A DNA stretch of 44,014 nucleotides from an uncultured Balneolaceae bacterium (GTDB taxonomy: Bacteria; Bacteroidota; Rhodothermia; Balneolales; Balneolaceae): positions 1 to 44,014 of the forward strand of contig CALKOA010000031.1 in NCBI GenBank assembly GCA_938091655.1. The letters run 5' to 3'. Below, one piece after another: positions 1 to 8,763 of the stretch. Under the pieces are notes generated by a model. It ran no database searches, had not been told where the DNA came from, and saw only the letters and a program-made list of their open reading frames with translations. The position numbers and the translations under genes were made by a program. The stretch's first letter is position 1; the number at the start of each line of letters is the position of its first letter.

Positions 1-167
1 GCGTTTTAAATAAATACAATCAAATTCACTCCGTGCCCAATGTATTTGTAACTGATGGCTCATTCATGACATCATCAGGATGCCAAAATCCTTCTTTAAC
101 CTATATGGCCTTCACTGCTAGAGCCGTTTCTCATGCTGTTGGGGAACTTAAAAAAATGAATTTATAG
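1..167 (+). CDS. GMC-type oxidoreductase, C-terminal fragment
   Basis: Only the last 54 codons are inside the window (frame starting at base 3, stop TAG at 165-167). The translated end contains HSVPNVFVTDGSFMTSSG followed by QNPSLTYMAFTARAV, which matches the C-terminal substrate/FAD-closing segment of GMC oxidoreductases of the gluconate 2-dehydrogenase flavoprotein type (His and Asn of the HxxxN active-site pattern, then the 'NPxLTxMA' helix). The family oxidises sugars or alcohols in the periplasm with FAD. The next gene begins 10 bp later and is a subunit-3-like partner, which supports the assignment. Substrate cannot be told from this fragment. Confidence 0.8.
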   Translation, partial: VLNKYNQIHSVPNVFVTDGSFMTSSGCQNPSLTYMAFTARAVSHAVGELKKMNL

Positions 168-177
168 GAGTTTTATA

Positions 178-777
178 ATGAATAGACGAGAAGCCTTACA
201 AAAATTAGGATTAAGCTTTGGAATTGTAATTGCCAGCCCAGTATTGTTCCATGCCTCTTGTGCAAAAAAATCTAGCACCCATTTTTTTAATGAAATCGAA
301 TTACAACTACTCACCGATACTTCGGATGTAATCATTCCTGGAACCAGTGAGTTACCCAAAGCATCTGATGTTGGGGTCGCAGAGTATGTGGACCATTACA
401 TAGCAGATATCGTCGAAGAAGATGAACAAAAAAATTTAAAGTCATTCATGCAACAATACGTAAGGGCCATTAATCCAGAAAAACCCATCGAATATTGGGT
501 AGAACAAAGTTTTTCGTCGGATTGGGAAATTAAAGAATCCTGGAAAGAAGAAATCAATAACTACGAAAAATTACTCGCTAATGGTTCAGAAGCTTCCATT
601 TCTAACGAAGTTGCGATATTTGCACTCCTCACAAATTTACAATCTCTTATGATACGAGCTTATCGTGGGAGTGAATTGGTTGGCGAACAGTATCTTGCCT
701 ATGACCCTATTCCAGGACGCCAGGTTGGATGCATTGATCTAGAAGAAGCTACAGGCGGTAGAATTTGGTCATTATAA
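178..777 (+). CDS. gluconate 2-dehydrogenase subunit 3 family protein
   Basis: The 199-residue protein starts MNRREALQKLG and continues into a hydrophobic stretch (about residues 12-26), a Tat-like twin-arginine leader of the kind seen on gluconate 2-dehydrogenase subunit 3 proteins; a Cys at about residue 28 makes a lipoprotein possible but the lipobox is poor. The core NEIELQLLTDTSDVIIPG and the later DVGVAEYVDHYIADI are the family signature. Known family role: small helical subunit that accompanies the FAD-containing GMC subunit, often needed for its export or maturation. A GGAG ribosome site at 167-170 overlaps the stop of the upstream GMC gene and fixes the ATG start, so the two genes are translationally close. 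A weak terminator follows. Substrate unknown. Confidence 0.85.
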   Translation: MNRREALQKLGLSFGIVIASPVLFHASCAKKSSTHFFNEIELQLLTDTSDVIIPGTSELPKASDVGVAEYVDHYIADIVEEDEQKNLKSFMQQYVRAINPEKPIEYWVEQSFSSDWEIKESWKEEINNYEKLLANGSEASISNEVAIFALLTNLQSLMIRAYRGSELVGEQYLAYDPIPGRQVGCIDLEEATGGRIWSL

Positions 778-802
778 CTAACAAGAGAGGTTAGATTTTT
801 TC
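778..802 (+). terminator. weak intrinsic terminator after the dehydrogenase pair
   Basis: CTAAC (778-782) pairs with GTTAG (790-794) around a 7-nt loop and is followed by an A and six T residues (796-801). The stem is only 5 bp, so termination may be partial. It separates the dehydrogenase pair from the giant secreted protein gene that starts at 851. Confidence 0.45.
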
Positions 803-850
803 TTTGTTCTTGTATATACTAAAGGTACTTATAATTAAGTCCCTAGAGTT

Positions 851-3800
851 ATGACAAAGAATACTTTTCCCCTCCTTTTATCCTTTTTATTGACCCTATT
901 GTTAAACACCCATTCAAAGGCCCAAATAGTCTATCCTGACAAAGCTGTTTTTGATATTGATGACCTCTCAACTTTGATTGATTTTGAGTCATATAATACT
1001 ATATATCCTGATTATGATTTTGGTCCAGATGCTGCTATTCAGTTTAAATTGGAGTCAGATAGCATTGTAGCTTTTTTTGGCCACAGTGATATTTCAGTAA
1101 AAATAAAAGCTGCAAACTTCGAAGATTTTAAAGATCCTAGCAAGGTTAACATTGAGGTTGACAAAGGTGGTGAAGGCCTTCATTACAAAGGCACAAAAAA
1201 TGTCGATCCCGGATACTATGATTATTTAGTTTGGCCACATACACAAAGCTTTGAAGGGAATGATGGTCATCTTTATGCTATAGGATATGTAGAATTTACT
1301 GGATGGTCTATATGGGGTTATAATACACCTGAATGCCCATCTGAAAATTATAATGCAATAGCTTTTGAATGCTGGATGAGTTCTGCCATACTTGTTAAAT
1401 CGACTGATGGTGGACTAACATGGGACAAGGCTGGTGATCATCCAAGCGAATATGTTGTTGCAACCTCTCCTTACAAATATAGAGAACAAAATAATAGTGA
1501 GAGACATGGTGCATTCCCCCCTAATACAGAAATAGGTAGTGATATGTATGGATTAAAGAAAGTTGGTAATTATTTTTACATACATGTTGAGTTTTGGGGA
1601 GAAGGCTTTAAAATTGGTTCTATAGCACGCACTAATGACATAACAGATGCAAGTAGTTGGAGATATTTTGATGGAGAAAACTTCACAATACCAAATGTTA
1701 ACCCTTATTTCGATAATGTAACTGATCCAGCTAGCCATCTCCCCCCTCCGATTGACAACTATTATCCTCTGAATTTCAATCCCAATAATGAGGCAGTTGA
1801 AGGACTTGTATATAGTACTTTCTTTGAAAAGTATATAACAATAAGACTTAGAAGTTATAGCTTTGCTCCAGAAGTTAAACCTGGAATCTATTACTATCTA
1901 TCGGATGATGGTTTTAATTGGAGCGGTAATGCTCTCTTATTACCTTTTAAAGGTAACTTTACAAAATTTAACTATCCTGGAGATAGTGAACCTTACTGGG
2001 GTATTTGGTACCCATCAATTATAGATCAAGTAACACCTGGAAGTTATAGTGGAGCCATTGGAAAAGATGCATATTTAGTTTATGTAAATCCTTTAGTTAA
2101 CAATGCATGGAGTCCAACTACAAATCATATTAGAGATATAAACTATATTCCAGTTAGTTTTGATACACATAGTGTCTCTTCATTTGAGATAACTCATACA
2201 AATTTAAATATTCCTGAGGATCCAAACCCAGGTGATGGCTATTGTGATAATGGCTACGGAAGATGTTCATTAATTACTGCTGTCACTGAATCTGAAAGTA
2301 GGCCATGGTGGGTGGATTCATCTGTTCCATTAACAATTACAATTGGAGACTCAGCTCCAGATACGTTGACTGAAGACTATTTGGCAAGAATAAAAAAGCG
2401 AACGATAATCGATGGTACAGCACACCAAGATTTCTCTGCAAACATATTAGATATTGAAAATGGTTGGAACGGTTCATATGGGGTTCATATCAAGCCAGGT
2501 TTTGTTTTTGAAAGCGGAGAAGGACATGAATTAAAAGGAATTGATGTCCAAAGTGTAGATGTAGGCGGAGGAGAAGATGGATCTCAAACATCATCAGTGT
2601 CTATTACTCAATCAAAAATAAATACCCTAACACTTAACAATGCACACACTAGCGGTGTGCAAGTTGGTGGTTTTACGGCTGATTCTGCAAATATTATTGG
2701 AGCAGTTATATTCAAAGGTACTGGTAACGTAGTTAGAGGTAATCATATAGGTCATGATGGTAATTCTTTAATGACTAATTATGGTGTTGGTATGGGATTC
2801 ACCAATACCTTAGAATCTAACGTTATAGTGGGTAAGGATAATGGAATACTCATTAATGTTACTAGTGATGATAATAAAATTATAAACAACCATATTGGTT
2901 ATTTGCCATGGTCAAATTCTTCTTTAGCTAATCAAGGTGCCGGCATAAAACTTACAAGTGCCTCAAATAATCATATTGAAGGAAACACAATAAAATTCAC
3001 AAATAGTGATCAAGGTGAAGCAGCGCTCTTTCTAAATGGTGCGAACAATAATAAAATCTATTCAAATGTAATTTCTAACAACGCTGGAATAGGAATACAC
3101 GTCTCAGGGACTAGTAAAGGTAATTTTCTAGGTGATTCAGATAAAGGTAATACCATCAATAGTAATGGCTATGGAGTTAGTTTTTTAGTTAATACAGAGA
3201 CTGGTAATCCTGTTATTGGTAATACAATATTTGATAATCCTAATGGTTCAATCGGACAATATTCTAACATACAAAAATTAGCATCACCAACACTATTTTC
3301 AGCCTATGTCAATAGTACTAATGATAGCCTAATAATTAATCATTCAGGTATTTTCGAAACATCTTCAGAAAATTTCTTAGTAGATATATTTTCTAATTCA
3401 AGCTCGCCCGCTATTCCGCAAGGCGAGAATATTATAAAATCAAAAATGACTATAACTTCGGATGATCTTTCTACAAAGACACTAGCAATCCCCTACACCG
3501 GTTCTTCAAATGTATTCATTTCGACTACTTTTACTGATGATAGACTGGTCACCTCAGAATTTTCAAATGTAGTTCAACTACTTCCCGAAACCTCTTCACC
3601 TAGTGCTTCTTATAGTTTTTCATCATTAAGTGCCGATCATACGAGTAATTGGTACAGCGAGCATACGTTACAAATCACAAATAATGGTTCTACTGATCTA
3701 GTATTACAATTAGAGGAAGACCTAGGATGGGTTAACTTAGATCTTAATTTAGATTCAGATGGTAAATATGTTTCATTCAGTGTTGCTAGTGGAGAAACTA

Positions 3801-6253
3801 AAAATCTTACAATATATTTTGATTCTAGGGATCTATCCGATGAAATACGTTCACATACTGGAAGTATAACCATTAACAGTAATGAAATTAGACCAACTCT
3901 TCGGAGTCTACCAGTTGAAATTACGTTCGATACAGGTGAGGCTGATTGGTTAACTTTATCAGAAGATTCAGTTAGTCTCGTCTATAAGATACCTAATCAA
4001 GATTCTACGATAACTAAAACACTCTCACTAACTAATAATAATAGTGATCCTGTGAACTGGAGGATGTCAAAAAATCAGGGTTGGATAATGGGATTATCTC
4101 CTAATTCTGGCATAGTCCAACCAGGAACTTCAACTGATGTTACTATTACCTTTGTATTAAAAGCTAATGATCCAGAAGGTAGTAAAAGAGCTACTTTAGT
4201 CTTATTTGCTGGTACAGTTCCTGAAAATGAAACTGCTACAGAAATACCATTTGTAGTAAATATGGTACCAAAAAATGTAAATGATGTTGTAGTCAGTCCA
4301 GATTCAATCGAAATAACAACAAGACAACCATTTACAAATATTGAAATAACAAAAAATCTAAGTATTTCAAATTTTGGAGATCCAAATCTACAATGGAGAA
4401 TCAATGATAACCAGCCATGGATAGCACCTGAAAGTGAAAGTGGAACAATATCTTCTGGCACGCAAGTTATACCTATTGTTCTTCATATTAACAGTACTGA
4501 TCCAATCGGACCAAAAACTGGACTATTAACTGTTTACACTGGATATGAAGGTGGCCAAGAAACCTCACATGAAGTACCTATAACTGTACAAATTACTGCA
4601 AATAAACCCATCATTAGCTTTAATGTTGATACACTAAAAGCAACCTTTCAAAGGCCAACAGAAAACTCTACTGGTACTGCTAGCTTTGTTTTATACAATC
4701 AAAGTAGTGACTCAATCAATTGGCTTGTATTTAAAAACCAAGGCTGGATTACAGGCTTGGAACCAGCTGGTGGTAAAATTAAAGATTCTGTCGAAGTTAC
4801 TGTTAGTTTCAGATTAAGACCTAATGATCCCATTGGATTTAAAAATGCAATTGTAACTACAGCAGCCTTTTTTGATGATTCAGAAGAACAGACTCAAGCT
4901 GAACTACCTGTTCGTTTGACAATTACTGATGGAGGTACCAATCCATTACCAAATATAGAGTTCATACCAGCTGAATTATACGTTTCAGATACGTTAAACA
5001 TAAATGAAAATTTTGAAGAATTTGTATCTCTCTCCTTTAATAATTTAGGGTCTCCAGGTGTCAATTTTCAGTATGTTCAAACATTAAGTTCATTTGCATT
5101 ATCGAGCCCTGTTAACGGCAAGTTTAATACTACTCAGGATATAAGCTTGAAACTTGATTTTTCTGAAGTTCAAGAAAATATTTATATGGATACGGTTATC
5201 ACATATAGATTCTTTTATCCCCAAGAAGAGGTAGTTACAAAGGAAATACCTCTTACTATTGATATTGTTGTCACTGATGGTGCTTCCAAAAATATTCTAG
5301 TAGATGTAAAACCTGATAGCATTATGCGAAATGTTCCGGTTGAACCTGGACAAACTCTAACAATCAAAGAATCTATTTCACTTATAAATCAGGGTGAGGC
5401 CGCCATTAATTATGGAGTATTACTACCTGAACAAGTTCAAGGTAAGACTGCACTGAATGGAACACTTACAGATAGTTTAAATATACCATTCGAAATGGTA
5501 ATTGAGAATATCGTTGAATCATTCAGTGTTGAGGAAGAAATTATCACTCGTTTCTGGTACGATGATGATAAAGATTCAATAATTACTATCCCATTAGAAA
5601 TAAATGTTATTTATCAACCAAATGATCCAATTATTAATGTAATTGTTGAACCAAATACATTTAATCTACAGCAAACAATAAACTTAAATGACACACTTTT
5701 TGTTAAAGAAGAATTAATCATTTACAATCTCAGTGAGTCAGAGATAAATTGGGAAGTTAATGTTCCATTTGATCAAAGTAATACAGGTAAATTAACTGGA
5801 ACGCTAATTGATAGCTTAAATATTCCAATCGAGTTTTCTATTACTGATATCACTACCTCCTTCGTTTTTGAGGATAAGATTGAAACCAGATTTTGGTACT
5901 CTGAGAATAATGACACTACTATTGTTATCCCTCTCTCAATAAACATAGACGTAGTAAACGTATCTATTGATGCTGATAGTGATTTACCAAATGCAATAAC
6001 TCTTTATCAAAATTATCCAAACCCCTTTAATCCAAGTACTCAAATAAGTTTTGCATTACCAAAAAGTGAACATGTTCAGCTTAGCGTGTTCAATGTTTCT
6101 GGTCAGATGATTGTTGAGTTAATTAATGACCAAATGCCAGCAGGAGTTCACCAAGTTACTTTTGATGCACAAGGGCTTTCGAGCGGAACCTACATCTATC
6201 AGCTCAAAACTTCAGATGGAGTTCTTAACAAAAAACTTTTACTCATAAAATAG
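851..6253 (+). CDS. giant T9SS-exported multidomain surface protein
   Basis: A 1800-residue secreted protein of unknown function. Residues 1-25 are a signal peptide (LLLSFLLTLLLN core, ending SKAQ). Residues about 30-440 look like a sialidase/BNR-type propeller, with a clear 'KSTDGGLTWDKAG' Asp-box near residue 183 and many aromatic residues. Residues about 461-482 (GDGYCDNGYGRCSLITAV) resemble a CSLREA-like motif. Residues about 580-795 are Asn/Gly-rich parallel beta-helix repeats (NosD/pectate-lyase style, N-x-I-x-x-N). Residues about 915-1705 are roughly seven tandem beta-sandwich units with the pattern 'LSITNxGxxxxNWxxxxxxxWI', BACON/ASPM-like. The last 80 residues hold the T9SS type A sorting signal (YPNPFNPSTQISF near 1722, ending LNKKLLLIK). 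Codon use is visibly more AT-rich (many ATA, AAT) than in neighbouring housekeeping genes. It is probably a cell-surface or released glycan-related or adhesive protein; no catalytic residues were identified with confidence. Confidence 0.9.
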   Translation: MTKNTFPLLLSFLLTLLLNTHSKAQIVYPDKAVFDIDDLSTLIDFESYNTIYPDYDFGPDAAIQFKLESDSIVAFFGHSDISVKIKAANFEDFKDPSKVNIEVDKGGEGLHYKGTKNVDPGYYDYLVWPHTQSFEGNDGHLYAIGYVEFTGWSIWGYNTPECPSENYNAIAFECWMSSAILVKSTDGGLTWDKAGDHPSEYVVATSPYKYREQNNSERHGAFPPNTEIGSDMYGLKKVGNYFYIHVEFWGEGFKIGSIARTNDITDASSWRYFDGENFTIPNVNPYFDNVTDPASHLPPPIDNYYPLNFNPNNEAVEGLVYSTFFEKYITIRLRSYSFAPEVKPGIYYYLSDDGFNWSGNALLLPFKGNFTKFNYPGDSEPYWGIWYPSIIDQVTPGSYSGAIGKDAYLVYVNPLVNNAWSPTTNHIRDINYIPVSFDTHSVSSFEITHTNLNIPEDPNPGDGYCDNGYGRCSLITAVTESESRPWWVDSSVPLTITIGDSAPDTLTEDYLARIKKRTIIDGTAHQDFSANILDIENGWNGSYGVHIKPGFVFESGEGHELKGIDVQSVDVGGGEDGSQTSSVSITQSKINTLTLNNAHTSGVQVGGFTADSANIIGAVIFKGTGNVVRGNHIGHDGNSLMTNYGVGMGFTNTLESNVIVGKDNGILINVTSDDNKIINNHIGYLPWSNSSLANQGAGIKLTSASNNHIEGNTIKFTNSDQGEAALFLNGANNNKIYSNVISNNAGIGIHVSGTSKGNFLGDSDKGNTINSNGYGVSFLVNTETGNPVIGNTIFDNPNGSIGQYSNIQKLASPTLFSAYVNSTNDSLIINHSGIFETSSENFLVDIFSNSSSPAIPQGENIIKSKMTITSDDLSTKTLAIPYTGSSNVFISTTFTDDRLVTSEFSNVVQLLPETSSPSASYSFSSLSADHTSNWYSEHTLQITNNGSTDLVLQLEEDLGWVNLDLNLDSDGKYVSFSVASGETKNLTIYFDSRDLSDEIRSHTGSITINSNEIRPTLRSLPVEITFDTGEADWLTLSEDSVSLVYKIPNQDSTITKTLSLTNNNSDPVNWRMSKNQGWIMGLSPNSGIVQPGTSTDVTITFVLKANDPEGSKRATLVLFAGTVPENETATEIPFVVNMVPKNVNDVVVSPDSIEITTRQPFTNIEITKNLSISNFGDPNLQWRINDNQPWIAPESESGTISSGTQVIPIVLHINSTDPIGPKTGLLTVYTGYEGGQETSHEVPITVQITANKPIISFNVDTLKATFQRPTENSTGTASFVLYNQSSDSINWLVFKNQGWITGLEPAGGKIKDSVEVTVSFRLRPNDPIGFKNAIVTTAAFFDDSEEQTQAELPVRLTITDGGTNPLPNIEFIPAELYVSDTLNINENFEEFVSLSFNNLGSPGVNFQYVQTLSSFALSSPVNGKFNTTQDISLKLDFSEVQENIYMDTVITYRFFYPQEEVVTKEIPLTIDIVVTDGASKNILVDVKPDSIMRNVPVEPGQTLTIKESISLINQGEAAINYGVLLPEQVQGKTALNGTLTDSLNIPFEMVIENIVESFSVEEEIITRFWYDDDKDSIITIPLEINVIYQPNDPIINVIVEPNTFNLQQTINLNDTLFVKEELIIYNLSESEINWEVNVPFDQSNTGKLTGTLIDSLNIPIEFSITDITTSFVFEDKIETRFWYSENNDTTIVIPLSINIDVVNVSIDADSDLPNAITLYQNYPNPFNPSTQISFALPKSEHVQLSVFNVSGQMIVELINDQMPAGVHQVTFDAQGLSSGTYIYQLKTSDGVLNKKLLLIK
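3600..5960 (+). repeat. tandem beta-sandwich repeat region inside the giant protein gene
   Basis: Roughly seven diverged units of about 105-115 codons. The first four carry a recurring L/I-x-N-x-G/S ... NW/QW ... W-I/V core (for example VNWRMSKNQGWI, LQWRINDNQPWI, INWLVFKNQGWI). The last three instead have an NYG/NWE core followed by a shared 'GTLTDSLNIPFE'/'GTLIDSLNIPIE' and 'TRFWY' pattern. The last two units are the most alike, which suggests the most recent duplication. Repeats are visible at protein level and only weakly at DNA level. Confidence 0.6.
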
Positions 6254-6261
6254 ATGGCGTT

Positions 6262-7131
6262 TTACTCCTCCATATGAGTATGATACGCCACTAATTCTTG
6301 GATAGGATGTTGTAATACCTTTACTAAATCCCATCCATCCCTCGCAAGGATACGACTTATTTGCTCTTTGTGATAGTAGGCTACAGAACCTACCATACCC
6401 ACTTTTCTTCGGGTTGATGACGAAAAATACCCCAATTGAAATCTCATAAACTCCTCAATCCCACGCTCTACTAAATCTAGGATGTAATCATCCTCACGGA
6501 ATGTCGCTATTATCTGTGCAAAAGATGCGATGTAAGCATTACCGTGTTTCTGTCGATACAACCGGTCAAGTGTTATGTTAATATCCATCTGGAAATGCTG
6601 ATTCAAATAATCTTCAATTTGTGGCGGTAAGCTTTTGAAATAATAATCGCGGACGATCCATTTTCCAAAAAAACCAGCACTTCCCTCATCTCCCAAACTG
6701 AATCCAAGTGAGGGTACGTTATCAGTAAAATCAATCCCATCATACATGCCACAATTCGATCCCGTACCCATAATGCACACTATCCCTGGTTCATGGCCAA
6801 ACAGCGCTCGCGCCGCTGCTAATAAATCAGTTTCGATCTGAACTGGTACATCTATAAAAACCTGGTCAAATGCCTCTTTTAAAAGCTTTTTTGTTTCAGG
6901 ATTCCCATAACCTGATCCATAAAATAAGACAGCAGCTATCTGATCACGGGTTGATCCTCCAGCCTGTTCGTCCAAAAATATTACAACCTCCTGTAATATC
7001 GATATCAATTCACTCTGTTGTACGAAATAAGGATTCATCCCCAATGTTTGAGTAGTACAAATAACCTTAGATTGTTGTATGAGATACCATGATGTTTTCG
7101 TGGATCCGCTTTCTGCTATTAATTGAATCAT
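6262..7131 (-). CDS. BadF/BadG/BcrA/BcrD-type ATPase, N-acetylglucosamine-kinase-like
   Basis: The 289-residue protein has the ASKHA-fold sugar-kinase signature: phosphate-1 loop AESGSTKTSW near the N-terminus, GTGSNCGMYDG (phosphate-2/adenosine region) in the middle, and GFSLGDEGSAGFFGK, the GlcNAc-kinase-like GDEGSG motif. Family knowledge: this group phosphorylates N-acetylglucosamine or related amino sugars and is widespread in Bacteroidota as a peptidoglycan or chitin salvage kinase; substrate here is inferred only. It is convergent with the giant secreted protein gene, with just 8 bp between the two stop codons and no evident terminator. It starts with ATG and is divergent from the PLP-enzyme gene at 7244. 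Confidence 0.8.
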   Translation of the reverse strand: MIQLIAESGSTKTSWYLIQQSKVICTTQTLGMNPYFVQQSELISILQEVVIFLDEQAGGSTRDQIAAVLFYGSGYGNPETKKLLKEAFDQVFIDVPVQIETDLLAAARALFGHEPGIVCIMGTGSNCGMYDGIDFTDNVPSLGFSLGDEGSAGFFGKWIVRDYYFKSLPPQIEDYLNQHFQMDINITLDRLYRQKHGNAYIASFAQIIATFREDDYILDLVERGIEEFMRFQLGYFSSSTRRKVGMVGSVAYYHKEQISRILARDGWDLVKVLQHPIQELVAYHTHMEE

Positions 7132-7243
7132 AGAGTAAATTGAACGATTATGCGCTAGCTAGAATTTAAAAAAGTCAGATAATACATACTTTTCTAATTA
7201 CCGCTTTTTACCTAACAAGCAAAGATATTTATATCATACTCAT

Positions 7244-8440
7244 ATGCCATATACTTTTGACAAAAAAGCCCAAGTGCTACTCCCCCACTACGCTCACTTT
7301 AATGTAGCTAACCGGCTTCTTTTTACTGGCCACTCTCATCAAGCATGGCCCGATGTTGCTCTTGAAGGTCAAACAGAGTACTTCCATGCATCGGCTGAGC
7401 TGATCGATAAAAAATGGGATGTTGCGTTTGAAAAAACAGAGATATTAAGAAGCTATTTAAGGAAATACTACGATGACCCTGATGGACTATATTGCAGAGA
7501 GGAAAGCACTCATTTTTTATTTGTAAGCCTTATGAGTGCGTGGGATTTAGTTAATAAGCCCAAAATCATTACTACTGAAGGAGAGTATTACTCACTTTCA
7601 AGACAGCTAGCACGACTTTCGGAGGTTGGTCTAGAGGTCGTCAAAATACCCGCAAGTGTGGATGAGAGTTTTGTCGATAATATCCGTAAAAACTTAGATA
7701 GTAAGACCTCAGCTGTGATGATCTCACGGGTATACTTTCAAAGTAGTCTTATCAATCCTCATTTAACTGAGATTGCGGCCTTATGCCGCCAACATGGAGT
7801 TCCATTGGTTATTGATGACTACCATGGAACTAATGTAGTGCCATTATCTATTCGGAATGAAGGCTTAGAAGATGCCTTCATACTAATTGGTGGGTATAAG
7901 TATTTACAATGGGGCGAGGCGAATTGCTTTCTTCGCTTTCCTAAAGACTGTACAATTCGCCCGGTGATTACTGGATGGTTTGCTTCATTTAGCTCCCTTC
8001 AGAAAAAACAAGATTTTACTAAAGCCGTTGAATTTGACCTTGGAAATCAACGATTTGCAAGTGGCACATACGATCCAAGTTCTCAATTTAGAGCAGCTAA
8101 AGTAGTACAGTTTTTCAAAAAACACTCCTTAGATCCTGAGGTTCTACGGAAAGGATATCTAGAACAGATTGGGCTGCTAAAAAGCTTATTCTTAGAACAA
8201 GATATCGATCCATCCATCCTACGACTTACCCATAATGAAGATATACACATGAATGGTGGCTTTCTTTCTTTACAATCACCACATGCAGTTGCAATCCGTA
8301 AACGGTTGCTTGAAAAAGATGTATTCACAGATGCTCGGGATACCATACTTCGATTGGGCCCTGCTCCCTATACAACCTCCGAGCAAATCAATGAAGTAAT
8401 AGGCATACTCTCAGAAACCCTCAAAGAAATGAAATTCTAA
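7244..8440 (+). CDS. class V aminotransferase-fold / kynureninase-like PLP enzyme
   Basis: A 398-residue fold-type-I PLP enzyme. GGYKYLQWGEANCFLRFP carries the presumed Schiff-base lysine at residue 219, in the same 'GxYKYLxxG' setting as kynureninase. VIDDYHGTN at about 190-196 provides the Asp that would contact the PLP pyridine nitrogen, and the early FTGHSHQAWPD is similar to the substrate-end loop of kynureninase-like proteins. No kynurenine-pathway genes are nearby, so the actual substrate is open; it could equally be another class V lyase, desulfurase-like or aminotransferase enzyme. No Shine-Dalgarno is evident before the ATG. It is divergent from the kinase gene across a 112-bp spacer and is followed by the 323-bp recA leader region. 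Confidence 0.75.
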   Translation: MPYTFDKKAQVLLPHYAHFNVANRLLFTGHSHQAWPDVALEGQTEYFHASAELIDKKWDVAFEKTEILRSYLRKYYDDPDGLYCREESTHFLFVSLMSAWDLVNKPKIITTEGEYYSLSRQLARLSEVGLEVVKIPASVDESFVDNIRKNLDSKTSAVMISRVYFQSSLINPHLTEIAALCRQHGVPLVIDDYHGTNVVPLSIRNEGLEDAFILIGGYKYLQWGEANCFLRFPKDCTIRPVITGWFASFSSLQKKQDFTKAVEFDLGNQRFASGTYDPSSQFRAAKVVQFFKKHSLDPEVLRKGYLEQIGLLKSLFLEQDIDPSILRLTHNEDIHMNGGFLSLQSPHAVAIRKRLLEKDVFTDARDTILRLGPAPYTTSEQINEVIGILSETLKEMKF

Positions 8441-8609
8441 ATGTGTAAGTAACCCGTAATTAAGAACTCTATAGATAAAAAGGAAGGTAGATATTTTCTT
8501 TTCCATAGGTACCTGATGAGTCTGCTCTCTGCGCATGATAAACACAGATTTAATTGTTCACTTGAGGTTTTACTTGAACCAAAACATCCTATGTATTGTC
8601 ATCGTATGA

Positions 8610-8625
8610 AGAGATTCAAATCTCT
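8610..8625. promoter_or_regulatory. perfect inverted repeat, candidate operator upstream of recA
   Basis: AGAGATT (8610-8616), two spacer bases, AATCTCT (8619-8625): seven perfect base pairs in each arm. It lies upstream of a TATAAT hexamer. Its short spacer favours a dimeric protein site over an RNA hairpin. It does not match the enterobacterial LexA box (CTG-N10-CAG). Function is inferred only. Confidence 0.4.
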
Positions 8626-8675
8626 ACAGTATAAAAGTAGTATGGTATTTACAGTATATTTACATATATTGAACA

Positions 8676-8681
8676 TATAAT
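8676..8681 (+). promoter_or_regulatory. candidate -10 element of the recA operon
   Basis: A perfect TATAAT hexamer 82 bp before the recA ATG. No good -35 hexamer at 16-18 bp spacing is present; TTTACA occurs 22 bp upstream (8648-8653), so assignment is tentative. In AT-rich sequence this hexamer can occur by chance. Confidence 0.3.
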
Positions 8682-8700
8682 AAAATCTCATGAAAATACA

Positions 8701-8717
8701 GTGACATGATGTGTCAC
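8701..8717. promoter_or_regulatory. perfect inverted repeat GTGACA-N5-TGTCAC before recA
   Basis: GTGACA (8701-8706) and TGTCAC (8712-8717) are exact reverse complements separated by TGATG. The site lies about 20 bp downstream of the candidate -10 and 46 bp upstream of the recA ATG, a position suited to repression of the recA operon or to a small 5'-leader hairpin. The regulator is unknown. Confidence 0.45.
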
Positions 8718-8763
8718 CCTAACGGATTACCTTTTGTTAAACATTTAATTTCATCTAATTCAC

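Larger units (their letters stand above)
8441..8763. other. 323-bp intergenic region upstream of recA
   Basis: No credible coding frame or tRNA was found. The stretch is AT-rich toward its right half and contains two perfect inverted repeats (8610-8625 and 8701-8717), a direct repeat TACAGTATA at 8625-8633 and 8650-8658, and a TATAAT hexamer at 8676-8681. It probably holds the promoter and control region of the recA operon. The first 100 bases show nothing I can name. Confidence 0.6.

Noticed and set aside
2231-2296. CSLREA-like motif as proof of an autotransporter-type beta-helix domain
   Set aside because: The match (DNGYGRCSLITAV) lacks the Arg-Glu-Ala core, so it is reported only as a resemblance inside the giant protein.
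7244-8440. Naming the PLP enzyme as kynureninase (kynU)
   Set aside because: Lysine and Asp placement fit the fold, but no pathway neighbours and no substrate-specific residues could be verified.
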